64,000 nt of DNA from Granulosicoccus sp965214025 (GTDB taxonomy: Bacteria; Pseudomonadota; Gammaproteobacteria; Granulosicoccales; Granulosicoccaceae): assembly GCA_965214025.1 (NCBI GenBank), contig CBDCAW010000094.1:1-64000 (forward strand). The letters are read 5' to 3'. A program made the translations under genes and the position numbers. Under the pieces are notes generated by a model. That model ran no database searches. It saw only the letters and a program-made list of their open reading frames with translations, and was not told the origin of the DNA. This document shows, one piece after another, positions 7,750 through 15,851 of the stretch (the stretch's first letter is position 1; each line of letters starts with the position of its first letter).

Positions 7750-8709
7750 CTAACGCACCTTGATCAGAGATCGCAGGCGCTTGCCCAGGGCCTCCCATGA
7801 GGCCCGTACTCTGCCCTCGGCTCGCATCCTCGCCAGGCGTCGAGTCCAGTCGGGTAACGGCGTGTCGTCGGCGCACGCGACCTTTGCGAGCGAAATTCCC
7901 CCGTGGTCTTCGATATGCGTCAGCTGCTTCTGGCCGTATTCCCGGCCTGCCGCACTGACCCCGGGTGTGGCGAGTCGAAGGCGGAGCCGCTCCGGGAGGC
8001 TTTCCGTCCAATGGAAGTGGTGGACACGGGTAGGTACGGCGAACCGGAACGCCGAGCGCTTGATGGCGGGAAACCCCCCGAGATGATGATGGTAGAAATG
8101 TCGCACCGGCCGGTCGGGCATCGGATAGTGCCCACCACGGTTCGGCAGCACGTCACCGCGCATTGCCATCAGCTTCACGGTACCGGTGACACCATGGGCG
8201 GAGCCTTTGCCACCGAGCGACCATATGACATCGGCTTCGACCGGAAACTGCTCCATCAAGGCGGGCTCGGGGGCCACTCCGATCAGCCGCCCTTCCGGAG
8301 CCAGGCGATCGACGAATACCCCCTGGACGCAATCGACGTCGAGATGTTCGCAACGGGCGAGAAAATCATCGAGCGGCTCCGGGTACTCATGCAATTCATC
8401 GACATCCGCGCTGATCACCCAATCCATCGCTCGCGCCTCACGCGCCTGCAATTCTCGTCGGCGCGCCCACATCGTATCTGACGTATACGGCGCGATCCAG
8501 GTTTCGATGCGTGTGACGCCATGACGCGTCAGTATTTCCCGCGCGATTTCAAGCCCGGGAGCCTCCGCATCGGAAGAGTTGAGTATCGGCCGCATCCTGT
8601 CGGGCCGAATGCCCAGTTTGCGGTAATGCCTCAGGAAGTGGTCGAGTAGTGCCAGGTCGTGCTCGGCGCTGATGCAGGTAAGCAGCAGCGGCCCGTCATG
8701 TTCATTCAT
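7750..8709 (-). CDS. Glycosyltransferase (GT92/GT2-like, cytoplasmic)
   Basis: A 319-residue protein. It begins LLLTCISAEHDLALLDHFLRHYRKLGI, the start typical of DUF23/GT92-like and related GT2 enzymes, and has the metal-binding aspartates in WVISADVDELHEYPEPLDDF at about residues 95-114. A conserved FYHHHLGGFPAIKRS and a His-rich VHHFHW follow. It should add a sugar to the cluster's glycan; specificity is unknown. I place the start at the ATG at 8709, which overlaps the stop of the upstream sulfotransferase (TATGAATGA), indicating coupled translation. The region upstream in the same frame overlaps that gene and has no protein-like composition. Confidence 0.75.
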   Translation of the reverse strand: MNEHDGPLLLTCISAEHDLALLDHFLRHYRKLGIRPDRMRPILNSSDAEAPGLEIAREILTRHGVTRIETWIAPYTSDTMWARRRELQAREARAMDWVISADVDELHEYPEPLDDFLARCEHLDVDCVQGVFVDRLAPEGRLIGVAPEPALMEQFPVEADVIWSLGGKGSAHGVTGTVKLMAMRGDVLPNRGGHYPMPDRPVRHFYHHHLGGFPAIKRSAFRFAVPTRVHHFHWTESLPERLRLRLATPGVSAAGREYGQKQLTHIEDHGGISLAKVACADDTPLPDWTRRLARMRAEGRVRASWEALGKRLRSLIKVR

Positions 8710-9718
8710 AACCTTGAAGAAAGTCGAAGTCGGACACGGTTCGCGCCACCGCTGCCCGCTGCCGTTCATCCCATGTGATCGAGTCCCGGCTGAGGCGCGA
8801 GCTGGCGTGGACCAGTGACGAGGCCTGTTCCAGCCAGTCCGATGGTGCCTCGAGGCCGACGAAGGCGGCGAGCGAAGTGAGCGCATCACGTGGCGCGGAC
8901 ACGAAATCCTCGTAGGCTATCTCGAACCAGTCCTCGGGCGGAATGCGCGACTTCATCATCGCCACGGCTGCGCAGAGTGCTCGATATTCGGCTATCAAGT
9001 CGTCCGACGCTTCAGTGGTAATCGTGCCGTTCTCCTGTGCAGTTGCCACGGCGTCGCGGAACTCGGCGCCGGAGGCGGCTTCGATACGCAATCGGTCATA
9101 AACCTTGCCTTGGCGCAACGACATCGTTGCCACGTTGTCCAGGGGGTGACGTGTGACCAGGATCCATTTGCAGGCAAATGGACTCTCCGCACGAAACCTG
9201 TCAACCAGGGCAGGGTTCTCGGCAGCCCAGCGGGCAGCCCAATCGCCTTTCTTGTCGCCGATGACGCGCGGCACCTTGTCGGCAATGTCACGTGTGTGCG
9301 GTACCTTGTAACAAAGCCCGTTCCACCAGCGGCCGTGCCGGGAGAATGCTTCGGAATTCCACGCCATGAGGCCAGGCAGGTGTTTCACGGGCAGGCCCTT
9401 GCGAAACAGGCCCATGGCGTCGAGTTCGTGAGCGATGATCGCCTCGTCGTGCGCATCGAGCAGTGCGCCGATCAGCGAATGCCCGGAGCGAGGAAAACCG
9501 ACGAACTGTACCAATGTCTCGATGTTGCCCAACGCGCGCCGCCGGCGCAAACGTTCGGCCTGAGCGCGCAGCCGTGACTTCCAGGTAGCGGTACGGATAT
9601 GCCAGCGCGACCGGGTACCGTCGAAGAAGGGGTGGCTATGCGTACGGACCTCAGCGCCAGGCCCCTGTGGTGCAGCACCTTGGTAGGGCGCAGCGTGCTC
9701 GACGTTCGGCTGGCTCAT
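8702..9718 (-). CDS. Sulfotransferase (PAPS-dependent)
   Basis: A 338-residue protein. The 5'-phosphosulfate-binding loop is FVGFPRSGHSLIGALLDAH at about residues 71-89 and the 3'-phosphate region is WILVTRHPLDNVATMSLRQ at about residues 190-208, both diagnostic of PAPS sulfotransferases. A late YEDFVSAPRDAL is also typical. It would transfer sulfate from PAPS to a sugar hydroxyl; given the glycosyltransferases and flippase downstream, the acceptor is probably the cluster's glycan (inference). It is the first gene of the minus-strand cluster and overlaps the next gene by 8 bases. No cysN/cysC genes for PAPS supply lie in the window. Confidence 0.85.
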   Translation of the reverse strand: MSQPNVEHAAPYQGAAPQGPGAEVRTHSHPFFDGTRSRWHIRTATWKSRLRAQAERLRRRRALGNIETLVQFVGFPRSGHSLIGALLDAHDEAIIAHELDAMGLFRKGLPVKHLPGLMAWNSEAFSRHGRWWNGLCYKVPHTRDIADKVPRVIGDKKGDWAARWAAENPALVDRFRAESPFACKWILVTRHPLDNVATMSLRQGKVYDRLRIEAASGAEFRDAVATAQENGTITTEASDDLIAEYRALCAAVAMMKSRIPPEDWFEIAYEDFVSAPRDALTSLAAFVGLEAPSDWLEQASSLVHASSRLSRDSITWDERQRAAVARTVSDFDFLQGYE

Positions 9719-9929
9719 GCCGTTTCGCCTGATTCACAGGTGAATATCCTTGCTAGCATAGGTCGTAAGAAGAATCTGAATCCTGAACGAAGATATGAGG
9801 GCACCGTGCAGTTGCCGTGCACGAGCACCTTTCTCATGGGCACATCGTGCCCACGCGAATGAGACGCGACAGGGTACACCAGGTGAATGCTGGACGCCGC
9901 CGGTAAAAACTGCGCGCGAAACAGAGCGA

Positions 9930-11000
9930 TTAACGAGCTGCCAGCGTCTCGTGCAACTCCAGCAGCAGAGTCTCGGTGGTCGGCCAATCGATGCAGGCAT
10001 CCGTGATGGAGATGCCGTAGGCGAGCTCTGCCGGGTTGCCCAGTTTCTGGTTGCCGGCATGTATGTGAGACTCGAGCATGATACCGATGATGGATCGGTT
10101 GCCGGCGGCGATCTGCTCGGCGACGTTGCGCGCCACCAGCGGTTGCAGTTCGTGGTTCTTGTTGGCGTTGGCATGCGAGCAGTCGATCATGATGCGCGGC
10201 GCCAGGTTGGCCTGCTCGAGGGCCTGTTCAGCGATTGCGACGTTCACCGAATCGTAGTTGGGCTCGCGGCCGCCCCGCAGGATCACGTGGCCGTAGCGGT
10301 TGCCGCGAGTCTGCAGCACGGTGGCACGGCCATCCTCATTGATGCCGAGAAACGAATGGGGAGAGGCTGCCGAGCGCATGGCGTTGATGGCTACCTCCAG
10401 GCTGCCTTCGGTACCGTTCTTGAAGCCGACCGCGGTGGACAGGCCGCTGGACATCTCGCGATGCGTCTGGGATTCGGTGGTGCGCGCACCGATGGCCGAC
10501 CAGGAGAACAGGTCTGACAGGTACTGCGGGCTGATCGGGTCGAGCGCTTCGGTGCCTGTGGGTAGGCCCATGTCAGCCAGTGATACCAACAGGTCGCGCG
10601 CCTGCGACAGTCCTGTTTCGATGTCGAAGGAATCGTTCAGATGGGGATCGTTGATCAAGCCCTTCCAGCCTACCGTGGTGCGTGGCTTCTCGAAATACAC
10701 GCGCATCACCAGCTCGATCTGATCACCGACCCGATCGCGCAGGCCGCACAGGCGTTCGGCGTAGTCGCGGGCAGCGTGAAGGTCGTGGATGGAGCAGGGC
10801 CCGACCACCGCCAGCAGGCGCTTGTCCTGCCCGTCGAGTATGGCTTCGATGGCGCCACGGCCCCGCTCGATCGTCTGGCTGGCTTGATCGGAGCGCGGAA
10901 AGCGCTGCTTGAGCTCGCGCGGAGAAATCAGTGGCGTATCGGCGAGGATATTTGTGTTCGAGAGGCGGTTCACGGCAGTGTCTTTGTTTGCGTCAGTCAT
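9930..11000 (-). CDS. aroG: 3-deoxy-7-phosphoheptulonate synthase (DAHP synthase, type I)
   Basis: Catalyses the first shikimate step, condensing phosphoenolpyruvate with erythrose 4-phosphate. The 356-residue length matches E. coli AroG/F/H. Diagnostic stretches are AVVGPCSIHDLHAARDYAERL, RVYFEKPRTTVGWKGLINDP, IGARTTESQTHREMSSG, the PEP/metal region RGGREPNYDS and IDCSHANANKNH. Which feedback type (Phe, Tyr or Trp) cannot be told by eye; the symbol is by family. The start is the ATG at 11000; the ORF continues in frame upstream but that part is low-complexity. The downstream neighbour is the glycan cluster, with a 211-base gap holding nothing I can identify. Confidence 0.9.
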   Translation of the reverse strand: MTDANKDTAVNRLSNTNILADTPLISPRELKQRFPRSDQASQTIERGRGAIEAILDGQDKRLLAVVGPCSIHDLHAARDYAERLCGLRDRVGDQIELVMRVYFEKPRTTVGWKGLINDPHLNDSFDIETGLSQARDLLVSLADMGLPTGTEALDPISPQYLSDLFSWSAIGARTTESQTHREMSSGLSTAVGFKNGTEGSLEVAINAMRSAASPHSFLGINEDGRATVLQTRGNRYGHVILRGGREPNYDSVNVAIAEQALEQANLAPRIMIDCSHANANKNHELQPLVARNVAEQIAAGNRSIIGIMLESHIHAGNQKLGNPAELAYGISITDACIDWPTTETLLLELHETLAAR

Positions 11001-11142
11001 CCGCGCAAGAATTACACGGGTGCCTTCGAGGTGCAACCCTGGTCTGCCCTCGGCAGGGCCGCTCGCCCCGTCAGCGCTGTCGCTACTGCGGCGGCGATAG
11101 CGCCCGCGCCCGGGCAGGCGCTCACCGCCGCTGCTCACGAAA

Positions 11143-12306
11143 TCACTCGTCTGCCTGGAGCCTCAGGCCATCGCGGGAGCTGCGCAGTGTGGCCCTGCCC
11201 TCATTCAGCAACGTCAGATCGTCTGCCAGCAAAGGTGCACGCCACCCTTGCATTGCAGCGGATCCGCCACCGGCCACGAATTTCTCCAGCAGGGCAGGTG
11301 GCGCGAGCATCCCGGGCGCCACGTCCAGTTCGGCGGCGCGCTGGTGAACCCAGGCGCTGAGTAACTGCACACGTGCCGCATGGCTGGCGGTCAGCTTCTG
11401 CTTGCGCACCATCGGTGGCAGGGGCTCGGGTTCCCGAGCCTTCGCGGTGGCCATGACCGCGAGCAACTCCTTGCCGTACCGTTCGCGACTCTTGCGCTCC
11501 AGCCCGCGGATATGGCCGAGTTCATCGACGCTGTCGGGTTGCTGCTGAGCCAGGGATATCAACACGTCATCCTTCAGCAACCAGTTGCGTGGCAGGTTCA
11601 CTTCCCGCGCCTTGATCTCGCGCCACTCCGCCAGCGCCTGGATGATCGACAGCGCAGGGCCCTTGTAACGCTGGATATTACGTACCTTGCGCCATCGCTC
11701 GGCTGCAGGCTGGTCGTATTTCGACGGGTCGGCGATTGCCTCGAACTCCGGTGCCAGCCAGCTCAGACGACCGAGTTCGCGCAGCTTGACCGACAGGTCG
11801 AGATACAGCGTTTCCAGGTGGATGACATCGTCGAGTGCATAGGTAATCTGCTGCTGCGGCAGGGGGCGGCGCGTCCAGTCGGCACGTGTCTGGGACTTGG
11901 CCAGATCGATACCCAGGTGTTCGCGTACCAGGTTGCCGTAGCCGATCTGTTCGCTGTAGCCGAGCAAAGGCGCTGCCAGCTGCGTGTCGAAGATCGGTAC
12001 CGGTACCTTGCGGGTGAGCAGGTAGAAGATCTCGAGATCCTGCGAAGCGGCATGCAGGACCTTCGTGATCGACGGGTCGAGCAGCAGCGTCATGAAAGGC
12101 TCGATGTCGCCGATGGCGATGGGATCGATGCAGGCAAGGGTATCGCGATGCTTGACCTGGATCAGACACAGCTCCGGGCGATAGGTGCGCTCGCGCAGGA
12201 ATTCCGTATCGATCGCGAGGTACTTCACGTCCCGCAGTTCGGCGCACAGGGATGCAAGAGCCTCCGCCGTGTCAACGTAGAGAAAGTCGGGCAGTGAGTC
12301 GGTCAT
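11143..12306 (-). CDS. rnd: Ribonuclease D
   Basis: A 387-residue 3'-5' exoribonuclease that trims tRNA precursors. The DEDD exonuclease motifs are visible: LAIDTEFLRERTY near residue 30, VLHAASQDLEIFYL near 85, and TYALDDVIHLETLYLDL near 155. The HRDC part follows with LAEWREIKAREVNLPRNWLLKDD. Length and order match E. coli Rnd (375 aa). It starts at an ATG at 12306, 19 bases after the tamB stop, so it may be the last gene of a tamA-tamB-rnd transcript. Confidence 0.92.
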   Translation of the reverse strand: MTDSLPDFLYVDTAEALASLCAELRDVKYLAIDTEFLRERTYRPELCLIQVKHRDTLACIDPIAIGDIEPFMTLLLDPSITKVLHAASQDLEIFYLLTRKVPVPIFDTQLAAPLLGYSEQIGYGNLVREHLGIDLAKSQTRADWTRRPLPQQQITYALDDVIHLETLYLDLSVKLRELGRLSWLAPEFEAIADPSKYDQPAAERWRKVRNIQRYKGPALSIIQALAEWREIKAREVNLPRNWLLKDDVLISLAQQQPDSVDELGHIRGLERKSRERYGKELLAVMATAKAREPEPLPPMVRKQKLTASHAARVQLLSAWVHQRAAELDVAPGMLAPPALLEKFVAGGGSAAMQGWRAPLLADDLTLLNEGRATLRSSRDGLRLQADE

Positions 12307-12325
12307 CGGCGGGGAGATCAGTGAG

Positions 12326-15300
12326 CTAGAACGCGAACGAATAGAACAGGTCGACCGCGTCGGCTGCGCCGCTGGCCGCTTCGATGTACAGCTTCTTGGT
12401 CAGATCGTAGCGCAGATAGACCGTCTGCTGCTGATCGAACACATTCTGGCCGAAGCGTACCAGCAGGTCGTCGTTGATCCGCCCGCTGGCCACCAGTTCG
12501 GTGTCATCACCCGAACCGGCGGCCTCGAAACCGAACTCCTGGATGCCCAGTTGATCGGCCACTTTCGAACCGACTGTCTTGCCACCTCTCACGGTCAGCG
12601 CCAGCGCCGCAGCAGCCAGCAGGCTCGCATCCTGATCCGACGCTGCACCGAGGTCCCGCCCGAGCACGATGTAGGAGAGAATCGCCTCGTCGCTCTTGTC
12701 GGCAGGCTCCGTGAAGAGCGATAGTTCCGGATTGTCCACACTGCCTTCGATCTGAAAGCCTGCCACGCGGTCTTCGTCATCGATCTCGCGTACCGCCTGG
12801 ATGTCGAGGCGTGATTGGCCAACCGGTCCGACGAACAGTATCTGACCATCGGCCTTCAGGTTCTGGCCGTATTTCTTGAAGATACCGTCCACCACCTGGA
12901 TTTCACCACCCAGCTGAGGCGGGTTGGGGCTGCGCACGCCCACGCTCATGTCGCCGGTGAGTGAAGCCTCCAGACCGTACGCGGACAGGTCGACATCGTC
13001 GCCGAGTATCACCTGCACGTCGACGACGGTGCGGAAGGCGCTATCCACGGTGTTCTCGGGTGCGTCTTCTTTCTCGATGTCCTCGACCACGACCACGTCG
13101 TCCGACAGGCTCTTGGCACCCTCCGGTAGCTCGGCCACATCGATGCGCGCATACGGAATCCTGACCTTGCCACCGACCCGCACGCTTTGCGGACGAAGGC
13201 TGATCTGGAGAGCGGGGTTCACATCCGACTCGGTGAGCGGGTCTGACCGGATGTTGAGCCGCTTGCCGTTGATCTGCACATCGCCACGCCAGGCGTCGGC
13301 CTGCTGCCAGTTGGCCGACCCTTCGAGCTTGATGGTGCCCTCGTCGTTGGTGTCGATGTCACCATCGAGAAACGCCCGCTTGCCGAGGATGTTGGTGGTG
13401 ATGCTGCCGTCGAGTACGCTCAGCGGCAGCATCTCGGCCGCTGCGGCGAGATCGGTGATCAGAACCTTGCCGTCGAAACGTGGGTCGTCCAGAAACCCGG
13501 ACAGCTTGCCATCGGCGTTGATCAGGCCTTCCAGCCTATCGAATTCCGGCACGAACGCCTTGGCCACACCGATATCGATATCGCTGATATTCAGATTGCC
13601 ATCGATCGCCTTCTTCTCGCCTTCAGGATCAAGCTTGAGATCCACCCGGGCATCACCGATCTGCTGCGAGGCAAAGACGAGCCCGGCATCGACCGACGCC
13701 GCATCGAGCGTCGCGTCGACATCGAGCGCCTGATAGTCGAAACGTATCGGGTTGCCATCTTCGTCGGAAACCGTCGCTGCACCGTCGTCCACCCCGAGTG
13801 CCACCTCGGCCAGCAGGCCGCCGGGTTGAGCCTTGCCCCAGTCGAGCGTGGTGTCCAGCTTGAAATTGCCTGCCAGCGTGGTCTCGGCCGGCATGAACAC
13901 GTCGAGCCGCGACAGGTCGTAGCGATCCAGTGAGATCACGGCCTGCCCCGATGGCTTCGCCTCCACCGGATTCTCCAGGCACAGGTTGCTGTCTGCGGAG
14001 GTCCAGCAGTGTGCGTCGATGCTGAACAACTGCCGCTGGTTGTCCCAGGCGATGGCCGTCGGTTTCCCCAGCTCGATGACATGGGCCGGTACCTCGAGCT
14101 CGACCTCGTCGAGCAGGCCTTTCCAACTGAAGTCGTCTGCCAGTGAGCCATTCACCGCCAGGTCGACGCTGGTGGCCTGCGGGCCATCCACGAAGAACTT
14201 CAGGCCGTGATCCGCGCGAGTGCCGGCGAGCTCCAGAGCTGTGTTCTGGATGAGGTTATCAGCCACGCGCACCCTGGCGACCTTCACGGTCAAGGTAGTT
14301 TTTGCAAGCCCGGCACGTTTCACATCACTCTGGATATCGACTCCCTGTACCAGGATATCGTTGAACTTGACGCTGTCGGAGCTGGCGTCGAGGTCGATGT
14401 CGGGTTCGGCAAGCTTGCCAGAGAGATTCAGGCTGGCGTCGAAACCGCCCGCCAGTTGTGGAAGCAGATTCTGCAGCTGCGGTAGATCGATGTCAGCGCT
14501 GAGATCCCAGATCGTGCCAACCTTGCCTTTTGCCGTGATCTGGTTCTTGCCGTTGTCCAGTGTGAAACGCTGTATGGACCAGACATCCCGCAGATTCTTG
14601 CCAAGCTTTGCATCCAGGGCAAACGGATAGTCGCGCAGAACGCCTTCCAGGCGAGTCTGGTCCAGGGCCAGCGTCCATCGGCCGTCATCGACCGTGCCGG
14701 TGGCGGCCACGACACCACCGAGCCTGCCGGTGACATCCGGGTATTTCTTCGCCGGCTGAATGTCGGCAATCTTCAGGTTGCCGCGCCAATTCAAGGTATC
14801 CTGAAAATTCACCCCGGCATTGCCGTCGATCCGCCCACCGAGGGTGTCCACCCGCACCGTCGGCAGGTCCAGGCGCTCGGGGTTGACCCGGCCCGAGATG
14901 GCAAGCGTCGTGTCCGGTACCTGCGCACCGCTGATGCGCGTACCGAAGTAGAGCGAGTAGTCATCCATGTCGCCTTTCACGATGACATTGACGTTCTCGG
15001 CCTTTGCCACCTTCTTCGTATCCAGTGGCCAGCCGAGTGCCCGGGACGTCAGAGCGACATCCACGGGCAAGGTCTTCTTCAGCGGTTGTGCCTTGCCGGC
15101 GAGCTTCGCCTGAAGGGCACCGGATACCGTCGCATCGAACGTCAGATCGGCCACCGTATCATTCAGGTTCAGAACGACGTCGACATCCTTCTTCTCGATG
15201 ATGTCGGTAGCGTCGAGCCGCAGGGCGATATCGATCGGGAAATCGCCGTCGAGAGTCAGCGTGCCGTCGCCATCGACAGCGAAGTTCTGGTACTTCGCAG

Positions 15301-15838
15301 CCAGCTCGTCGATGGTGAGATCGCTGCCTCGGGTCGCGGCACCGAGCCTGATGTCCTCGACCACCTGTTCGGGCGCATCGCCCGGTGCCTGGAAGATGAA
15401 TTTCTTCACCAGCACCTCGGTGACGGTGACATCGATCGGCAAGGCGATGGAGGGCAGGGTGATGTCACCGCCCGGTTCCACCGGTGGCGGCGGCTCGCCG
15501 GTATCGAAGGTTTCAACCCGCACTTCGTCCAGGATGATGCGATCGACGCAGAATTCGCGCTGCAACAGGCAGCCGATGCGCCAGGCGGAATCCAGGCCCC
15601 GCGCCCGCAGCGCCAGCGCATCACTCTCGAAGTTGAGTTCGTCGGTGTCGATACCGCCGAGCAAGTTGCCGCCGATCTGCCCGAGCTCGAGACCTTCGAC
15701 ACGCTGTTCCACCTGCGCGGCGGCGAATGCGAACCCGCGATCTGTTCCCGCCAGTGCCCAGAGGGCGGCAAGCACGAGTAACAGCAGCAGCAACACGAAC
15801 AGCAACAGGTAGCCAGTACCCTTAAGCAGTTTTCTCAC
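12326..15838 (-). CDS. tamB: TamB, inner-membrane component of the TAM complex
   Basis: A 1170-residue protein with one N-terminal membrane anchor (LLLFVLLLLLLVLAALWAL, residues 12-30) and a long periplasmic body of repeated beta strands and short turns, characteristic of the AsmA-like/DUF490 TamB family that bridges the envelope and moves phospholipid and assists outer-membrane proteins. The C-terminal DUF490 region includes the ending DLTKKLYIEAASGAADAVDL and FYSFAF, resembling an outer-membrane strand. Length compares with 1259 in E. coli. The start is a GTG at 15838, 13 bases downstream of the tamA stop, so the two are co-transcribed. Confidence 0.92.
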   Translation of the reverse strand: MRKLLKGTGYLLLFVLLLLLLVLAALWALAGTDRGFAFAAAQVEQRVEGLELGQIGGNLLGGIDTDELNFESDALALRARGLDSAWRIGCLLQREFCVDRIILDEVRVETFDTGEPPPPVEPGGDITLPSIALPIDVTVTEVLVKKFIFQAPGDAPEQVVEDIRLGAATRGSDLTIDELAAKYQNFAVDGDGTLTLDGDFPIDIALRLDATDIIEKKDVDVVLNLNDTVADLTFDATVSGALQAKLAGKAQPLKKTLPVDVALTSRALGWPLDTKKVAKAENVNVIVKGDMDDYSLYFGTRISGAQVPDTTLAISGRVNPERLDLPTVRVDTLGGRIDGNAGVNFQDTLNWRGNLKIADIQPAKKYPDVTGRLGGVVAATGTVDDGRWTLALDQTRLEGVLRDYPFALDAKLGKNLRDVWSIQRFTLDNGKNQITAKGKVGTIWDLSADIDLPQLQNLLPQLAGGFDASLNLSGKLAEPDIDLDASSDSVKFNDILVQGVDIQSDVKRAGLAKTTLTVKVARVRVADNLIQNTALELAGTRADHGLKFFVDGPQATSVDLAVNGSLADDFSWKGLLDEVELEVPAHVIELGKPTAIAWDNQRQLFSIDAHCWTSADSNLCLENPVEAKPSGQAVISLDRYDLSRLDVFMPAETTLAGNFKLDTTLDWGKAQPGGLLAEVALGVDDGAATVSDEDGNPIRFDYQALDVDATLDAASVDAGLVFASQQIGDARVDLKLDPEGEKKAIDGNLNISDIDIGVAKAFVPEFDRLEGLINADGKLSGFLDDPRFDGKVLITDLAAAAEMLPLSVLDGSITTNILGKRAFLDGDIDTNDEGTIKLEGSANWQQADAWRGDVQINGKRLNIRSDPLTESDVNPALQISLRPQSVRVGGKVRIPYARIDVAELPEGAKSLSDDVVVVEDIEKEDAPENTVDSAFRTVVDVQVILGDDVDLSAYGLEASLTGDMSVGVRSPNPPQLGGEIQVVDGIFKKYGQNLKADGQILFVGPVGQSRLDIQAVREIDDEDRVAGFQIEGSVDNPELSLFTEPADKSDEAILSYIVLGRDLGAASDQDASLLAAAALALTVRGGKTVGSKVADQLGIQEFGFEAAGSGDDTELVASGRINDDLLVRFGQNVFDQQQTVYLRYDLTKKLYIEAASGAADAVDLFYSFAF

Positions 15839-15851
15839 GAGGCCAAGGTCT

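Noticed and set aside
11380..12297. Plus-strand 305-residue frame opposite rnd
   Set aside because: Shadow frame; the minus-strand DEDD nuclease motifs are clear.
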